A stretch of 64,000 bases of DNA from Micromonospora thermarum (GTDB taxonomy: Bacteria > Actinomycetota > Actinomycetes > Mycobacteriales > Micromonosporaceae), in the NCBI RefSeq assembly GCF_012034245.1, contig NZ_JAATEO010000008.1, positions 124,001-188,000 on the forward strand, in the 5' to 3' direction. The position numbers and the translations under genes were made by a program. The notes under the pieces are model-generated. The model was not told where the DNA came from. It saw nothing but the letters and a program-made list of their open reading frames with translations, and did no database searches. This document shows, one piece after another, positions 8,238 through 17,008 of the stretch. Within the stretch, counting starts at the first letter, position 1. Each line of letters starts with the position of its first letter.

Positions 8238-8276
8238 CGGTCACTCCTCTCGCCAGAAATGTCGTCCGGGGAGTGC

Positions 8277-8303
8277 AACGCGGGACCACGGGCCCGACAT
8301 TCC
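8277..8303 (-). promoter_or_regulatory. SigR-type promoter of the sigR-rsrA operon
   Basis: Reading leftward: GGAAT (8303-8299), 19 bases, GTT (8279-8277; CGTTG in context). This fits the SigR/SigH consensus GGAAT-N18/19-GTT, and places the transcript start about 30 bases before GTG 8237. It implies a positive feedback loop. Confidence 0.65.
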
Positions 8304-8314
8304 GATCGCCGGCC

Positions 8315-8369
8315 CCCTTCCTGGTCCCGGCTCGACCTCGGCGGAGACCGACGCTGGGACCAGGAAGGG
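8315..8369. terminator. Hairpin upstream of the SigR promoter
   Basis: CCCTTCCTGGTCCC at 8315-8328 pairs with GGGACCAGGAAGGG at 8356-8369 (14 bp, 27-base loop). It sits between the stop of the leftward hydrolase gene (8540) and the sigR promoter and probably insulates the two. The rest of 8304-8539 shows no gene. Confidence 0.55.
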
Positions 8370-8539
8370 CCTGGGAGGACCGGCACCGCCGCCCCCAACC
8401 GGGCAATACGGCACCATCCGGTGCAACGAGGGTGCCCCATGCGGGTCACGCGCGCCGCGCAGGTCCACCCGTCCGGTCAGCCCTCGTGCGCGATCATGCC
8501 GACGTTCCTGCCGATGCGGCGTGGGCCCGGATCGCGGGC

Positions 8540-9157
8540 TCAGGCGGTGGCCCAGCCGCGGGTGCGGAGCCAGTCGAGGACGACCTCCGCGGTGCCCACC
8601 GGATCCTTCCGCAGGTCGTGCCGCTCCCCGGGGCGGGTCACCACCCGCACGGCCGGCCCGGCCTCCGGAACGCCGAACGGGTCCCGGTCGCCGTTCACCA
8701 CCAGGGTCGGCACGCCGGTCACCAGTTCGTCGGCCCGGGACCGCTCCGGACGGCCGGGCGGGTGCAACGGAAACGCGAGGGCGACCACGCCGTCGGCGCC
8801 CACCGCCGTCGCGGTCCGGCACGCCACCCGCGCGCCGCTCGACCGCCCACCCACCACGAGGGGTACGTCCCACCGCTCCCGCAGCGCGGACACCACCGCC
8901 GTCCACGCCTCGTCGAGCTGCCCGGCGGGCGCGGGAGCGCGCCGCCCCGCCACCCGGTACGGCTGGGTGACCCGCGCGACCACGAGCCCGGCGACCACCA
9001 CCGCGTCCCGGAGCGCGACCAGATCCGGAGCCTCGACCCCACCGCCGGCCCCGTGCCCGAGCACCAGCAGGGCGGTGGGCGTCCCGTCCGGGACGTCGAT
9101 GTCGACCCGGGCCGGGCCACGCGGGGTGGCGATCTCCTCGGTCAGCGGCACAGGCAC
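8540..9157 (-). CDS. Small alpha/beta hydrolase (dienelactone hydrolase/KANL3-Tex30 type)
   Basis: A 205-residue alpha/beta-hydrolase. The oxyanion-type motif GHGAGG lies near residue 34, the nucleophile elbow is GGRSSGARVA (about residue 104, serine in GxSxG), an aspartate occurs in NGDRDPFG (about 155), and the catalytic histidine is probably in GERHDL (about 178). The compact size and GHGAGG motif resemble the KANL3/Tex30 group. Start GTG 9157 has no strong ribosome site. It lies upstream of sigR on the same strand but is separated by a hairpin. Substrate unknown. Confidence 0.8.
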   Translation of the reverse strand: MPVPLTEEIATPRGPARVDIDVPDGTPTALLVLGHGAGGGVEAPDLVALRDAVVVAGLVVARVTQPYRVAGRRAPAPAGQLDEAWTAVVSALRERWDVPLVVGGRSSGARVACRTATAVGADGVVALAFPLHPPGRPERSRADELVTGVPTLVVNGDRDPFGVPEAGPAVRVVTRPGERHDLRKDPVGTAEVVLDWLRTRGWATA

Positions 9158-9209
9158 ATTCTGCGGCTGTCCCCGCGCCCGTCTGTGGCAGACCCTCGGA
9201 CGCGGCGGC

Positions 9210-9605
9210 TCAGCGGCTCAGCGGCACCAGGGTGAGCAGACGGTCCCGGACCGGTGGACCCGCCTCGTCGGCGGCGTCCGGGTCGGGCTGCACCTCACTG
9301 CGCCAGGCGACCAGCATGGCCCGGCGCTCGCGGGGCGTGGTGCCACCCCAGACGCCGTGGCAGTCGCCCACCTCCAGCGCCCAGGCCAGGCAGGAGCCCT
9401 GCACATCGCAGCTGCGGCAGAGAGCCACGGCCGCGTCGGCCGGCTCGTTCGGCGCCGGAAAGAACGTCTCCGGATCGACGCTCTGGCAGGTACCTCTGGT
9501 GCGCCACGCCTCGTCCTGCCGGCGTTCCCGTAGGGCCCGCAGCAGGCGTGGGTCTCGTCGTGCGGCGGCAACCTCGTGCGGACGGGGCATACGTGCCCGG
9601 GTCAT
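9210..9605 (-). CDS. WhiB-like (Wbl) iron-sulfur regulator
   Basis: A Wbl protein of 131 residues. The four cluster ligands are visible: GTCQSVDPETFFP, then CRSC and, five residues on, C (SCLAWAL), followed by the family's GVWGGTTPRERR turn and basic motif. Wbl proteins bind a [4Fe-4S] cluster and the principal sigma factor. ATG 9605 is supported by GGAGG eight bases upstream. It has a longer N-terminus and C-terminal tail than WhiB1 (about 84 residues), so I do not assign a number. A promoter upstream is described separately. Confidence 0.9.
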   Translation of the reverse strand: MTRARMPRPHEVAAARRDPRLLRALRERRQDEAWRTRGTCQSVDPETFFPAPNEPADAAVALCRSCDVQGSCLAWALEVGDCHGVWGGTTPRERRAMLVAWRSEVQPDPDAADEAGPPVRDRLLTLVPLSR

Positions 9606-9685
9606 CCACCCACCTCCCCCGTGGGACCGGCAAGATCGATGGACGTGTCCGCCCCGTGCGGATCGACGCCCACTACCGGCGCTGT

Positions 9686-9715
9686 GTTCTATCGCACTTC
9701 CGGACGTCAATACAA
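9686..9715 (-). promoter_or_regulatory. Candidate promoter of the Wbl gene
   Basis: Leftward reading gives TTGTAT (9715-9710), 18 bases, TAGAAC (9691-9686), about 80 bases before the ATG. An alternative -35 TTGACG overlaps it. The region between 9606 and 9799 holds no gene. Confidence 0.45.
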
Positions 9716-9799
9716 GGGGTTACGGAGAACATGGGGCAACAAGCACGGCACCTTTCAGCCGTAACTCTGGCAAATCACACCTGCCGATGCCCGTGACCG

Positions 9800-10519
9800 T
9801 CAGAAGAGCGTCAACTCCCCCGACTCGGCGGCACGGGCCGGCGGCACCGGCGCGGCCACCCGCTCGACGAGCTGCGGGCCGTCGTTGCGGACGTCCCCGA
9901 CGGCCGGCCCCACCGGCCGGATCTCGAGCCCGGCGAGCCACTCCGGCGGTGGCGGGACGAGCAGGCCCTCCGGCTGCCCGGCCGGCGCCAGCCAGGTGCC
10001 CCACCGCTCGCGCGGCAGCAGCAGCGGCATCCGGTCGTGCACCTCGGCCAACTCGCCGAGGGCGGCCGTGGTCAGCACGCTGCACGTCAGCAGCGGGCCG
10101 CCGGGCCCCTCCCAGACCGACCAGATGCCCGCGAAGGCGAGCACGGAGCCGTCCCGGGGCGTCATGTAGTACGCCTGCTTCCCGCCCGGGTGGCGGACCC
10201 ACTCGTACCAGCCGTCGGCCGGGACGAGGCACCGGCGGCGGGCGAACGCGCCCGCGTACGCCCGGCTCGTGGCCACCGTCTCGGCCCGGGCGTTGATCAT
10301 GCGGGCGGCGCCGGCGGGTGACCGGGACCAGGCCGGTACCAGACCCCAGCGGCCGAGCGACAACGCACGGTGGCCCTCCGGGGTGACCCGGACCAGCGGC
10401 ACCGGGTCGGTGGGTGCGACGTTGTGGTCCGGGCCGAGCCGGCCGTCCGTGTCGTCGTACGACTCGAACAGCGCGCTCAGGTCGCCCGAGGACCGGGTCG
10501 TCGCGTACCTCCCGCACAT
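9800..10519 (-). CDS. SRAP-domain DNA-protein crosslink sensor (YedK/HMCES family)
   Basis: SOS response-associated peptidase family protein that covalently traps abasic sites in single-stranded DNA through the alpha-amine of Cys2. Visible are MCGRYA at the start, the INARAET motif (about residue 75) with the conserved Asn and Arg, the PADGWYEW motif with the active-site Glu (about 100), and EVHDRMPLLL with the catalytic His (about 160). The start must expose Cys2, so ATG 10519 is chosen. An in-frame GTG nine bases upstream also encodes Met-Cys-Gly, an odd duplication. The gene diverges from aroA; M. tuberculosis Rv3226c and Rv3227 are also adjacent. Confidence 0.93.
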   Translation of the reverse strand: MCGRYATTRSSGDLSALFESYDDTDGRLGPDHNVAPTDPVPLVRVTPEGHRALSLGRWGLVPAWSRSPAGAARMINARAETVATSRAYAGAFARRRCLVPADGWYEWVRHPGGKQAYYMTPRDGSVLAFAGIWSVWEGPGGPLLTCSVLTTAALGELAEVHDRMPLLLPRERWGTWLAPAGQPEGLLVPPPPEWLAGLEIRPVGPAVGDVRNDGPQLVERVAAPVPPARAAESGELTLF

Positions 10520-10623
10520 ACCGCACACGCTAACGCGCCGGGCCCGGCCCGGCTGTCCCGCTGACCGGGAGTACCGGCGGGCGGCAGGCGTCGCCGGTCG
10601 GCAAAGGCGGCAGAATGTAAACC

Positions 10624-11925
10624 GTGGGGAATCTGACCGCGACCCGGCCGCCGCAGCCGTGGACCGCTCCGACCGCGTCGGACCCGGTCTCGACGACGCT
10701 GCGCCTGCCCGGCTCCAAGTCTCTGACCGCGCGGGCCCTGGTCCTCAGCGGCCTGGCCAGCGGTCCGTCGACGCTGGCCGGCCCGCTGCGGGCCCGGGAC
10801 ACCGAGCTCATGGCCGGCGGGCTGCGGGCGATGGGCGCGCACATGTCGATCAGCGACGACGCGCGCTGGCTGGTCCGCCCGCACCCGCTCGTCGGGCCGG
10901 CGCACGTCGACGTCGGTCTCGCCGGCACGGTGATGCGCTTCCTGCCCCCGGTCGCCGGTCTGGCGGACGGGCGGATCACGTTCGACGGCGACCCGCAGGC
11001 CCGGGTCCGCCCGCTCGGGCCGCTCATCGGCGCCCTGCGCAGCCTCGGTGTCCGGGTCGACACCCCGCCCACCGGGAGCCTCCCGCTGACCGTGCTCGGC
11101 ACCGGCCGGGTCACCGGCGGGGAGGTCGTGATCGACGCCTCCGCGTCCAGCCAGCTCGTCTCCGGGCTGCTGCTCGCCGCGCCGCGCTTCGACCGGGGCG
11201 TGGTGGTCCGGCACGTCGGCCCGCCGGTGCCGTCCGCGCCGCACCTTCGCATGACGGTGCAGATGCTGCGGGCCGCCGGCGCGGCCGTCGACGACGCCAC
11301 CCCCGACCTGTGGGCGGTCGAGCCCGGCCCGCTCGCCGGCCGGGGCTGGGAGATCGAGCCGGACCTCTCCGGGGCGGTGCCGTTCTTCGCCGCCGCCCTG
11401 GTCACCGGCGGCGAGGTGACCGTCCAGGGTTGGCCGCGCAGCAGTGCCCAGCCGGTCGAGCGGCTGCGTGCGCTGTTGCAGGCGATGGGTGGCGAGGTGA
11501 CCCTGTCCACCGCCGGGCTGACCGTCCGGGGCACCGGCGCCGTGCACGGCCTGACCGCCGACCTGTCCGACGTCAGCGAGCTGACCCCGGTGCTCACCGC
11601 GCTGGCCATGCTCGCCGACTCACCGTCGCGGTTCACCGGTGTCGCCCACATCCGGGGCCACGAGACCGACCGGATCACGGCGCTCGCCCGCGAGTTCAGC
11701 GCGCTGGGCGCCGACCTCACCGAGTCCCACGACGGGCTGGAGATCCGGCCCCGGCCGCTGCGCGGCGGGGTATTCGAGACTTACCACGACCACCGCATGG
11801 CACACGCGGCGGCGGTCGCCGGGCTGGCCGTGCCGGGAATCGACCTGAGCGACGTGGCCTGCACCTCCAAGACGATGCCGCAATTTCCGGCACTATGGTC
11901 AGCGATGGTGACCGGCAAGAACTGA
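10624..11925 (+). CDS. aroA: EPSP synthase (3-phosphoshikimate 1-carboxyvinyltransferase)
   Basis: Sixth step of the shikimate pathway: joins shikimate 3-phosphate and phosphoenolpyruvate. The 433-residue length is standard. Seen are the substrate loop LPGSKSLTARALVLSGLASGPS (about residue 29), GTVMRFLPP (about 100), and near the C-terminus RGHETDRI, then HRMAHAAA around the conserved DHRM. GTG 10624 follows a short leader. Downstream rsgA remnants begin about 20 bases after the stop, so the two were probably one operon. Confidence 0.95.
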   Translation: MGNLTATRPPQPWTAPTASDPVSTTLRLPGSKSLTARALVLSGLASGPSTLAGPLRARDTELMAGGLRAMGAHMSISDDARWLVRPHPLVGPAHVDVGLAGTVMRFLPPVAGLADGRITFDGDPQARVRPLGPLIGALRSLGVRVDTPPTGSLPLTVLGTGRVTGGEVVIDASASSQLVSGLLLAAPRFDRGVVVRHVGPPVPSAPHLRMTVQMLRAAGAAVDDATPDLWAVEPGPLAGRGWEIEPDLSGAVPFFAAALVTGGEVTVQGWPRSSAQPVERLRALLQAMGGEVTLSTAGLTVRGTGAVHGLTADLSDVSELTPVLTALAMLADSPSRFTGVAHIRGHETDRITALAREFSALGADLTESHDGLEIRPRPLRGGVFETYHDHRMAHAAAVAGLAVPGIDLSDVACTSKTMPQFPALWSAMVTGKN

Positions 11926-11944
11926 CGCGACAGGGGGGCGGGTC

Positions 11945-12801
11945 CTGGCGACCAGACGACGGGAGTACGACGAGGACGACGTCCGGGTCCGGCCCGGGAA
12001 GTCCTCACGCCCGCGTACGCGGATGCGCCCCCGCCACGCCGACGCGGTGGACGGGTTCGTCACCGCCGTCGACCGGGGCCGGTACACGTGCGTCCTGCCC
12101 GGCGCCGACCCCGACGCGCCGCCGGTGACCGCAATGCGCGCCCGGGAGCTGGGCCGCAAGTCGGTCGTGGTCGGCGACCGGGTCGGGCTGGTCGGCGACA
12201 CGTCGGGGGCGCCCGGGGCGCTGGCCCGGATCGTCCGGATCGCCGAGCGCAGCTCGGTGCTGCGTCGCACCGCCGAGGACGACGCGACCACCGCCGAGGG
12301 CACTCCGGGGTGGGCAAGTCGACGCTGGTCAACCGCCTGGTCCCGGACGCCGCCCGCGCGGTCGGCCAGGTCAGCGCGATCGGCCGGGGCCGGCACACGT
12401 CGACCAGCGCGGTGGCGCTGCGGCTCCCGCGGCTCGCCGGCCGCGACGACTCACGGCAACTCCAGCTCGGCGCGTCTGACGCCGCGCCGCGACCTGGAGC
12501 CGCCGAGGGCTGGATCATCGACACCCCGGGCGTGCGCAGCTTCGGGCTCGCCCACGTCTCCGCCGACAGCCTGCTGCACGGGTTCCCCGACCTGGTCGAG
12601 GGCACGGTCGACTGCCCGGCGAACTGCCCGCACACCGCGGACGAGGAGGCCTGCGGCCTGGACGCCTGGGTGGCCGCCGGCAAGGCCGACCCGCGCCGGC
12701 TGGCGTCGTACCGGCGGCTCCTCGCCTCGCGCGCCGGGGAGAGCGACCCCCGCGGCGAGCCCGACCAGCGGAATCCCGGCGACCCGCCGGCCGGGGCCTG
12801 A
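11945..12801 (+). pseudogene. rsgA: Disrupted ribosome small-subunit GTPase RsgA
   Basis: RsgA is a circularly permuted GTPase that matures the 30S subunit. The N-terminal part (TRRREYDEDDVRVRPGK, then the OB fold with RARELGRKSVVVGDRV) runs in one frame to about 12295. At that point the sequence jumps to the P-loop GHSGVGKSTLVNRL in a different frame. Roughly 90 to 100 residues, the G4 and G5 motifs, are missing relative to the family. After the jump come GRGRHTST, the G3 DTPGVRSFG and a zinc knuckle (CPANCPH), with about 25 unusual extra residues before G3. The only upstream start in the expected place is CTG 11945; ATG 12023 is the next. Either a real pseudogene or an assembly fault. Confidence 0.8.
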
Positions 12802-12826
12802 CCGGGCCGCCGCTACCGTCTGCGCC

Positions 12827-13645
12827 ATGACCGGGTACGCCGACGACCTCGCCCTCGCCCACCGCCTCGCCGACGCCGCTGACGCGGTCTCCACCGCGCG
12901 GTTCCGTGCGCTGGACCTGCGCGTCGACGCGAAGCCCGACCTCACCCCGGTGTCCGACGCGGACACCGCCGTGGAGCGGGAGATCCGCGCGCTGCTCGCC
13001 ACCCACCGGCCCGGCGACGGCCTGCTGGGCGAGGAGTACGGCGAGCAGCCCGCCCCCGGTCCGGACGGGCGGCGCTGGGTGGTCGACCCGATCGACGGCA
13101 CCAAGAACTTCATCCGGGGCGTACCGGTCTGGGCCACGCTCATCGCGCTGCTGGAGGGGGACCGCCCGGTCGCCGGGCTGGTCTCCGCGCCGGCGCTGGG
13201 CCGGCGCTGGTGGGCGGCGCTCGGTGAGGGCGCGTACGCCGGGCGCGACCTGGCCTCCGGCACGCCGATCCGGGTCTCCGGCGTCACCGGCCTCACCGAC
13301 GCGAGCTTCTGCTACTCCTCGCTGACCGGGTGGGAGGAGACCGGCCGGCTGGAGGCGGTCCTGCAGATCATGCGGGACGCCTGGCGCAGCCGGGCGTACG
13401 GGGACTTCTACGGTTACATGCTGCTCGCCGAGGGCGCACTGGACGTGATGGTGGAGCCGGAACTGTCCCTGTGGGACATCGCGGCGCTGGTGCCCATCGT
13501 CACCGAGGCGGGCGGCACGTTCACCGACCTGGCGGGCCGTCCCGCCCCTGGTGACGCCGCGTCCGGCGAGATCAGCGCGATCGCCACGAACGGCCCGCTG
13601 CACGCCGACATCCTCGACCGCCTGGGTCGGGCAACCGCGCGCTGA
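12827..13645 (+). CDS. hisN: Inositol-monophosphatase family phosphatase, probable histidinol-phosphatase HisN
   Basis: Mg-dependent phosphatase of 272 residues. The metal-binding motifs are EEYGE (about residue 68), WVVDPIDGTKNFIRG (about 85) and WDIAALVPIVTEAGG (about 210), all characteristic of the IMPase superfamily. The best relatives I recall in actinobacteria are HisN histidinol-phosphatases (last but one step of histidine synthesis). ATG 12827 is chosen; the frame stays open back through rsgA only because of the deletion there, so the apparent 540-residue fusion is false. Confidence 0.85.
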   Translation: MTGYADDLALAHRLADAADAVSTARFRALDLRVDAKPDLTPVSDADTAVEREIRALLATHRPGDGLLGEEYGEQPAPGPDGRRWVVDPIDGTKNFIRGVPVWATLIALLEGDRPVAGLVSAPALGRRWWAALGEGAYAGRDLASGTPIRVSGVTGLTDASFCYSSLTGWEETGRLEAVLQIMRDAWRSRAYGDFYGYMLLAEGALDVMVEPELSLWDIAALVPIVTEAGGTFTDLAGRPAPGDAASGEISAIATNGPLHADILDRLGRATAR

Positions 13646-13671
13646 CCCTCGCGAGCCTCTATCCTCGCCAG

Positions 13672-14559
13672 GTGGTCTCCTCCGGTTGGTGCTTCCTCGC
13701 GTCGATGATCGTCGCCTACGGGATCGCCAACCTGCTCCAGTCGGTCGCGGCGGCCCGCACCACCGTGCACCACACGTTCGACCCGGGCCTGCTGCTGCGG
13801 CTCGCCGGCCACCGCACGTACCTGGTGGGTCTGGGGTGCCAGGTGGCCGGGTTCGTGCTGGCCTTCCTGGCCCGGCGGGACCTGCCGCTCTTCCTCGTCC
13901 AGGCGAGCGTCGCCGCCGGGCTCGGCGTGACCGCCGTACTCGGGGTGCTCCTGCTCAAGTGGCGGCTGCCCGCCGCCGAGGTCGCCCTGCTGGTGCTCCT
14001 CTTCGGCGGGATCGCCGCGCTGGTGGTGTCCGCCCGGCCGGCGCCGTCGCGGCAGCTGGGCACCGCCGGCCTGGTCGCCCTGGTGGTGGCCCTCGGGGTG
14101 ATCGCCGTGCTGGGCTTCTTCGCGGTACGCCTGCACGGCGCGCCCGGCTCGGTGGCGCTCGGCTCGCTGGCCGGGCTGGCCTTCTCCGCCGCGGCCGTGG
14201 CGGCCCGGCCGCTGGCCTCCGCGGCGTCGGCGGAGGCGTTCCTCCGCGACCCGCTGCTCTACCTGCTCATCGCGCACTCGGTCGTCGGTCAGCTGCTGCT
14301 CGGCCTGGCCATGCAGCGCGGCTCGACCACGGCGGCCGTGGCGGCGATGGACGCCGCCGGTGCGGTGCCCGCGGCGATCGTCGGGCTGCTGCTGCTCAAC
14401 GACAAGATCTGGCCGGGGCGGGAGTGGCTGGCCGGCGTCGGGTTCCTGGTCACCCTCACCGCGGTGATCGGGCTGACGCGGTACGCGGAGCCGCAGCACC
14501 ACCACAAGGTCGCCGGGGAGCGGGAGCCGGCGATGGTGGGCGCCGGCCGCGTGGGCTGA
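13672..14559 (+). CDS. Integral membrane protein, DMT/EamA-like
   Basis: A 295-residue protein with about nine to ten hydrophobic helices in a regular alternation, small loops and a hydrophilic histidine-rich C-terminus. It ends with a DMT-like pair of helices (LAGVGFLVTLTAVIGL). No signature beyond overall topology; the size and helix number fit the drug/metabolite transporter superfamily. GTG 13672 is 26 bases after hisN on the same strand. Confidence 0.65.
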   Translation: MVSSGWCFLASMIVAYGIANLLQSVAAARTTVHHTFDPGLLLRLAGHRTYLVGLGCQVAGFVLAFLARRDLPLFLVQASVAAGLGVTAVLGVLLLKWRLPAAEVALLVLLFGGIAALVVSARPAPSRQLGTAGLVALVVALGVIAVLGFFAVRLHGAPGSVALGSLAGLAFSAAAVAARPLASAASAEAFLRDPLLYLLIAHSVVGQLLLGLAMQRGSTTAAVAAMDAAGAVPAAIVGLLLLNDKIWPGREWLAGVGFLVTLTAVIGLTRYAEPQHHHKVAGEREPAMVGAGRVG

Positions 14560-14604
14560 GCGCGACACCCGACCCGGCGTCGCCCGACGGCACTCCGGCC
14601 GGGG

Positions 14605-15807
14605 TCAGGCCGCCTCGACCGGCCGCCGGCGGCCGACCACCCGCTCGTAGAGCCGTTCCAGCGCGCCGGCGGTCCGGTCCCACGTGTAGCTGCACCGCAC
14701 CCGGTCCACCGCCGCGTGCCCGTACGCGAAACGCCCGGCGTTGTCGGCGAGCAGCCGGCGCAGCGTCACCCCGAGGGTCCGGACGTCGCCCGGCGGCACC
14801 AGCCGCCCGGTCACCTCGTCCACGACCGCGTCGGCGATCCCGCCCATCGCGTAGCCGACGACCGGTACGCCGCAGGCCATCGCCTCCAGAGACACCCGCC
14901 CGGCGGACGAGTAGCGCGGGGTGCAGGCCACCACGTCGGCCGAGCGGTACCAGGTGGCCATCTGCTCGTGCGGCACCGCCCCCACCAGGGTCACCTGGTC
15001 GGCCACCCCGCTGCGCTCGGCCAGCTCCCGTAGCTGGCGCGCCTCGGCGTGCCCGGCGAGCTGCTCGGCGGGCGGGCCGCCGGCGATCACCAGCTCGGCG
15101 TCCCCGACCAGCCGCATGGCCCGGATCAGGTCCTCCTGGCCGTGGCCGGCGTCGAGCGCGGCCACCGACAGGATCCGGGGCCGCGCCTCGCGCGGCGCCG
15201 CCTCGCCGTCGGGGTGGAACCGCCCGGTGTCGACCCCGGGGGGCACCAGCGCCACCGACGTGCGTTGCAGGCCCATCCGGGTCAGCTCGTCGACCTCGTC
15301 GTTGGACTGGGCCACGGCGATGTCCACCGCCCGGATGAGCGCGCGCTCCAGCGGGATCCGCTCGTCCGGCGCGTCGTAGCGGGGGCCGAGATGGCGGAGC
15401 TGCTCCACACCGAGCGAGTGGAAGGTCTGCACGACCGGGATGTCGGTCTCGCGGACCGCGTGCGCCGCGGCCAGCCCGCCCACCCAGTAGTGACCGTGCA
15501 CCACCTCGGGCGCCCACTCCCCCGCCCACCGGTCGGCCAGCCAGCGACCGAACTCGGCGACGTGCGGGACCAGCTCGGCGGTGGGCAGGCCCGCGGCCGG
15601 ACCGACCGGGACGCGCTCGACGAGGTACCCGTCGACCGTCTCCGTCGCTTCCTGCCCCGGGGCGTCCCGGCGCTCGTACACCCGGACGTCGTGGCCCCGT
15701 ACGGCCAGCTCGGCGGCGACCCGCGCGATGTGGTGGTGGGTCCCGACGGCCGGGCCGCCGGCACGCCGCGACGGGTCGGCGTGCGCGCAGACGAGGCCGA
15801 CGCGCAT
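14605..15807 (-). CDS. GT4-family glycosyltransferase
   Basis: A 400-residue retaining glycosyltransferase of two Rossmann domains. The N-terminal donor-loop region HADPSRRAGGPAVGTHHHI, the HGHYWVGG stretch near residue 105, and the C-terminal EX7E-like motif (SLEAMACGVPVVGYAMGGI, about residue 310) place it in family GT4, close to MshA and sucrose-type enzymes. ATG 15807 has GGAGGTGACCC directly upstream. It converges with the membrane-protein gene. Acceptor and donor are not identifiable. Confidence 0.85.
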   Translation of the reverse strand: MRVGLVCAHADPSRRAGGPAVGTHHHIARVAAELAVRGHDVRVYERRDAPGQEATETVDGYLVERVPVGPAAGLPTAELVPHVAEFGRWLADRWAGEWAPEVVHGHYWVGGLAAAHAVRETDIPVVQTFHSLGVEQLRHLGPRYDAPDERIPLERALIRAVDIAVAQSNDEVDELTRMGLQRTSVALVPPGVDTGRFHPDGEAAPREARPRILSVAALDAGHGQEDLIRAMRLVGDAELVIAGGPPAEQLAGHAEARQLRELAERSGVADQVTLVGAVPHEQMATWYRSADVVACTPRYSSAGRVSLEAMACGVPVVGYAMGGIADAVVDEVTGRLVPPGDVRTLGVTLRRLLADNAGRFAYGHAAVDRVRCSYTWDRTAGALERLYERVVGRRRPVEAA

Positions 15808-16009
15808 GGGTCACCTCCAGGGGATCTTCTCCGCGGTGCTCCTCCCGGTCAGAGGGTCCCATTAACCCCGGGCCGGGGAGCCGAAACCTGGCAGATCGGA
15901 AAGAGGCTGACGGGTGCCGCGCATGGTTGCCCGGTAGCAAGGATCAAGGGACCTGGATCCGGGCGGGATTCGTCCGCATGACCCCCACCTGGTGGGGTAC
16001 GGGCGGAGA

Positions 16010-17008
16010 ATGCCTCTCACCCGCAGACTCACCGACGCCGTCGTGGTGATAACCGGGGCCTCCAGCGGGATCGGCACGACGACCGCGTACGCCCTCGCCC
16101 GCCGGGGCACCGCCGTCGTGCTGGCCGCCCGCAGCGACCCCGCCCTGCACCGGGTCGCGCAGCGCTGCCGCGAGCTCGGCGGGCGCGCCGCCGCCGTCCC
16201 GACCGACGTGACCGACCCGGCGGCCGTGGAGCGGCTCGCGGAGCAGGCGGTGGCGGAGTTCGGCCGGATCGACGGCTGGGTCAACAACGCCGCGGTCAGC
16301 GCAGTCGGGCTGTTCGACGAGATCCCCGTCGAGGAGTTCCGCCGGGTGCTGGAGGTCAACCTGCTCGGCGCCGCGTACGGCATCCGCGCCGCGCTGCCCC
16401 ACCTCGCCGCGGCGGGCGGTGGCGTGGTCGTGAACAACGCCTCGGTGCTCGCCGAGGTCGCCATGCCGTACCAGTCGGCGTACAACGCGACGAAACACGG
16501 GATCCGGGGGCTGGCCGACACGGTCCGCCAGGAACTGCGTGTCACGGGTCGGGGTGACATCTCGATCTGCACGGTGCTGCCCGCCACCATCGACACTCCG
16601 TTCTTCCGGCACGCGGCCAACCACAGCGGGCGGGAACTGGTGCCACCGCCACCGGTCTACCCGCCGGAGGTGGTGGCGCAGACGATCGTCCGGATGCTGC
16701 GGCGACCGCGCCGCGAGGCGTACGCGGGAGGCGCCTCCCGCCTCATCGGCCTCCAGTGGCGGGTCGCACCGGCGCTCGCCGAGCGTGCGCTCGGCTGGTA
16801 CGCCCACCGCACCCAGTTCGGCCCGGCCGCCCGCCTCGACAGCAGCGGGAACGTCTTCTCGCCCGACGCCGCCGCGGAGCGCAACGGCGGCTGGCACGGC
16901 CGGCGCCGGCACCTGGTCCGGATGGGCGCCGCCTTCGGCCTCGCCGCCGCCGGCACGGCGGTCGGGACGGTCGCGGCGATGACCCGACGGGGACGGACGG
17001 ACCGCTGA
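16010..17008 (+). CDS. Short-chain dehydrogenase/reductase
   Basis: NAD(P)-dependent SDR of 332 residues, longer than the classical 250. The cofactor loop TGASSGIG (about residue 16), NNA at about 90, and the catalytic tetrad region with YNATKHG (about 155) are present. A C-terminal extension ends with a hydrophobic alanine-rich helix (residues about 305 to 325), suggesting membrane association. ATG 16010 follows GGGCGGAGA; a GTG at 15992 is in frame but lacks a site. Its TGA overlaps the ATG of the next gene. Confidence 0.85.
   Translation: MPLTRRLTDAVVVITGASSGIGTTTAYALARRGTAVVLAARSDPALHRVAQRCRELGGRAAAVPTDVTDPAAVERLAEQAVAEFGRIDGWVNNAAVSAVGLFDEIPVEEFRRVLEVNLLGAAYGIRAALPHLAAAGGGVVVNNASVLAEVAMPYQSAYNATKHGIRGLADTVRQELRVTGRGDISICTVLPATIDTPFFRHAANHSGRELVPPPPVYPPEVVAQTIVRMLRRPRREAYAGGASRLIGLQWRVAPALAERALGWYAHRTQFGPAARLDSSGNVFSPDAAAERNGGWHGRRRHLVRMGAAFGLAAAGTAVGTVAAMTRRGRTDR

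Noticed and set aside
9606..9799. Possible small gene upstream of the Wbl gene
   Set aside because: No frame with a ribosome site and plausible codon use; the promoter elements explain the region.
12023..13645. Apparent 540-residue fusion of RsgA N-terminus and HisN
   Set aside because: The frame is open only because of the rsgA deletion and a frame change; the middle segment is out-of-frame Arg/Ser-rich sequence, and hisN has its own ATG at 12827.
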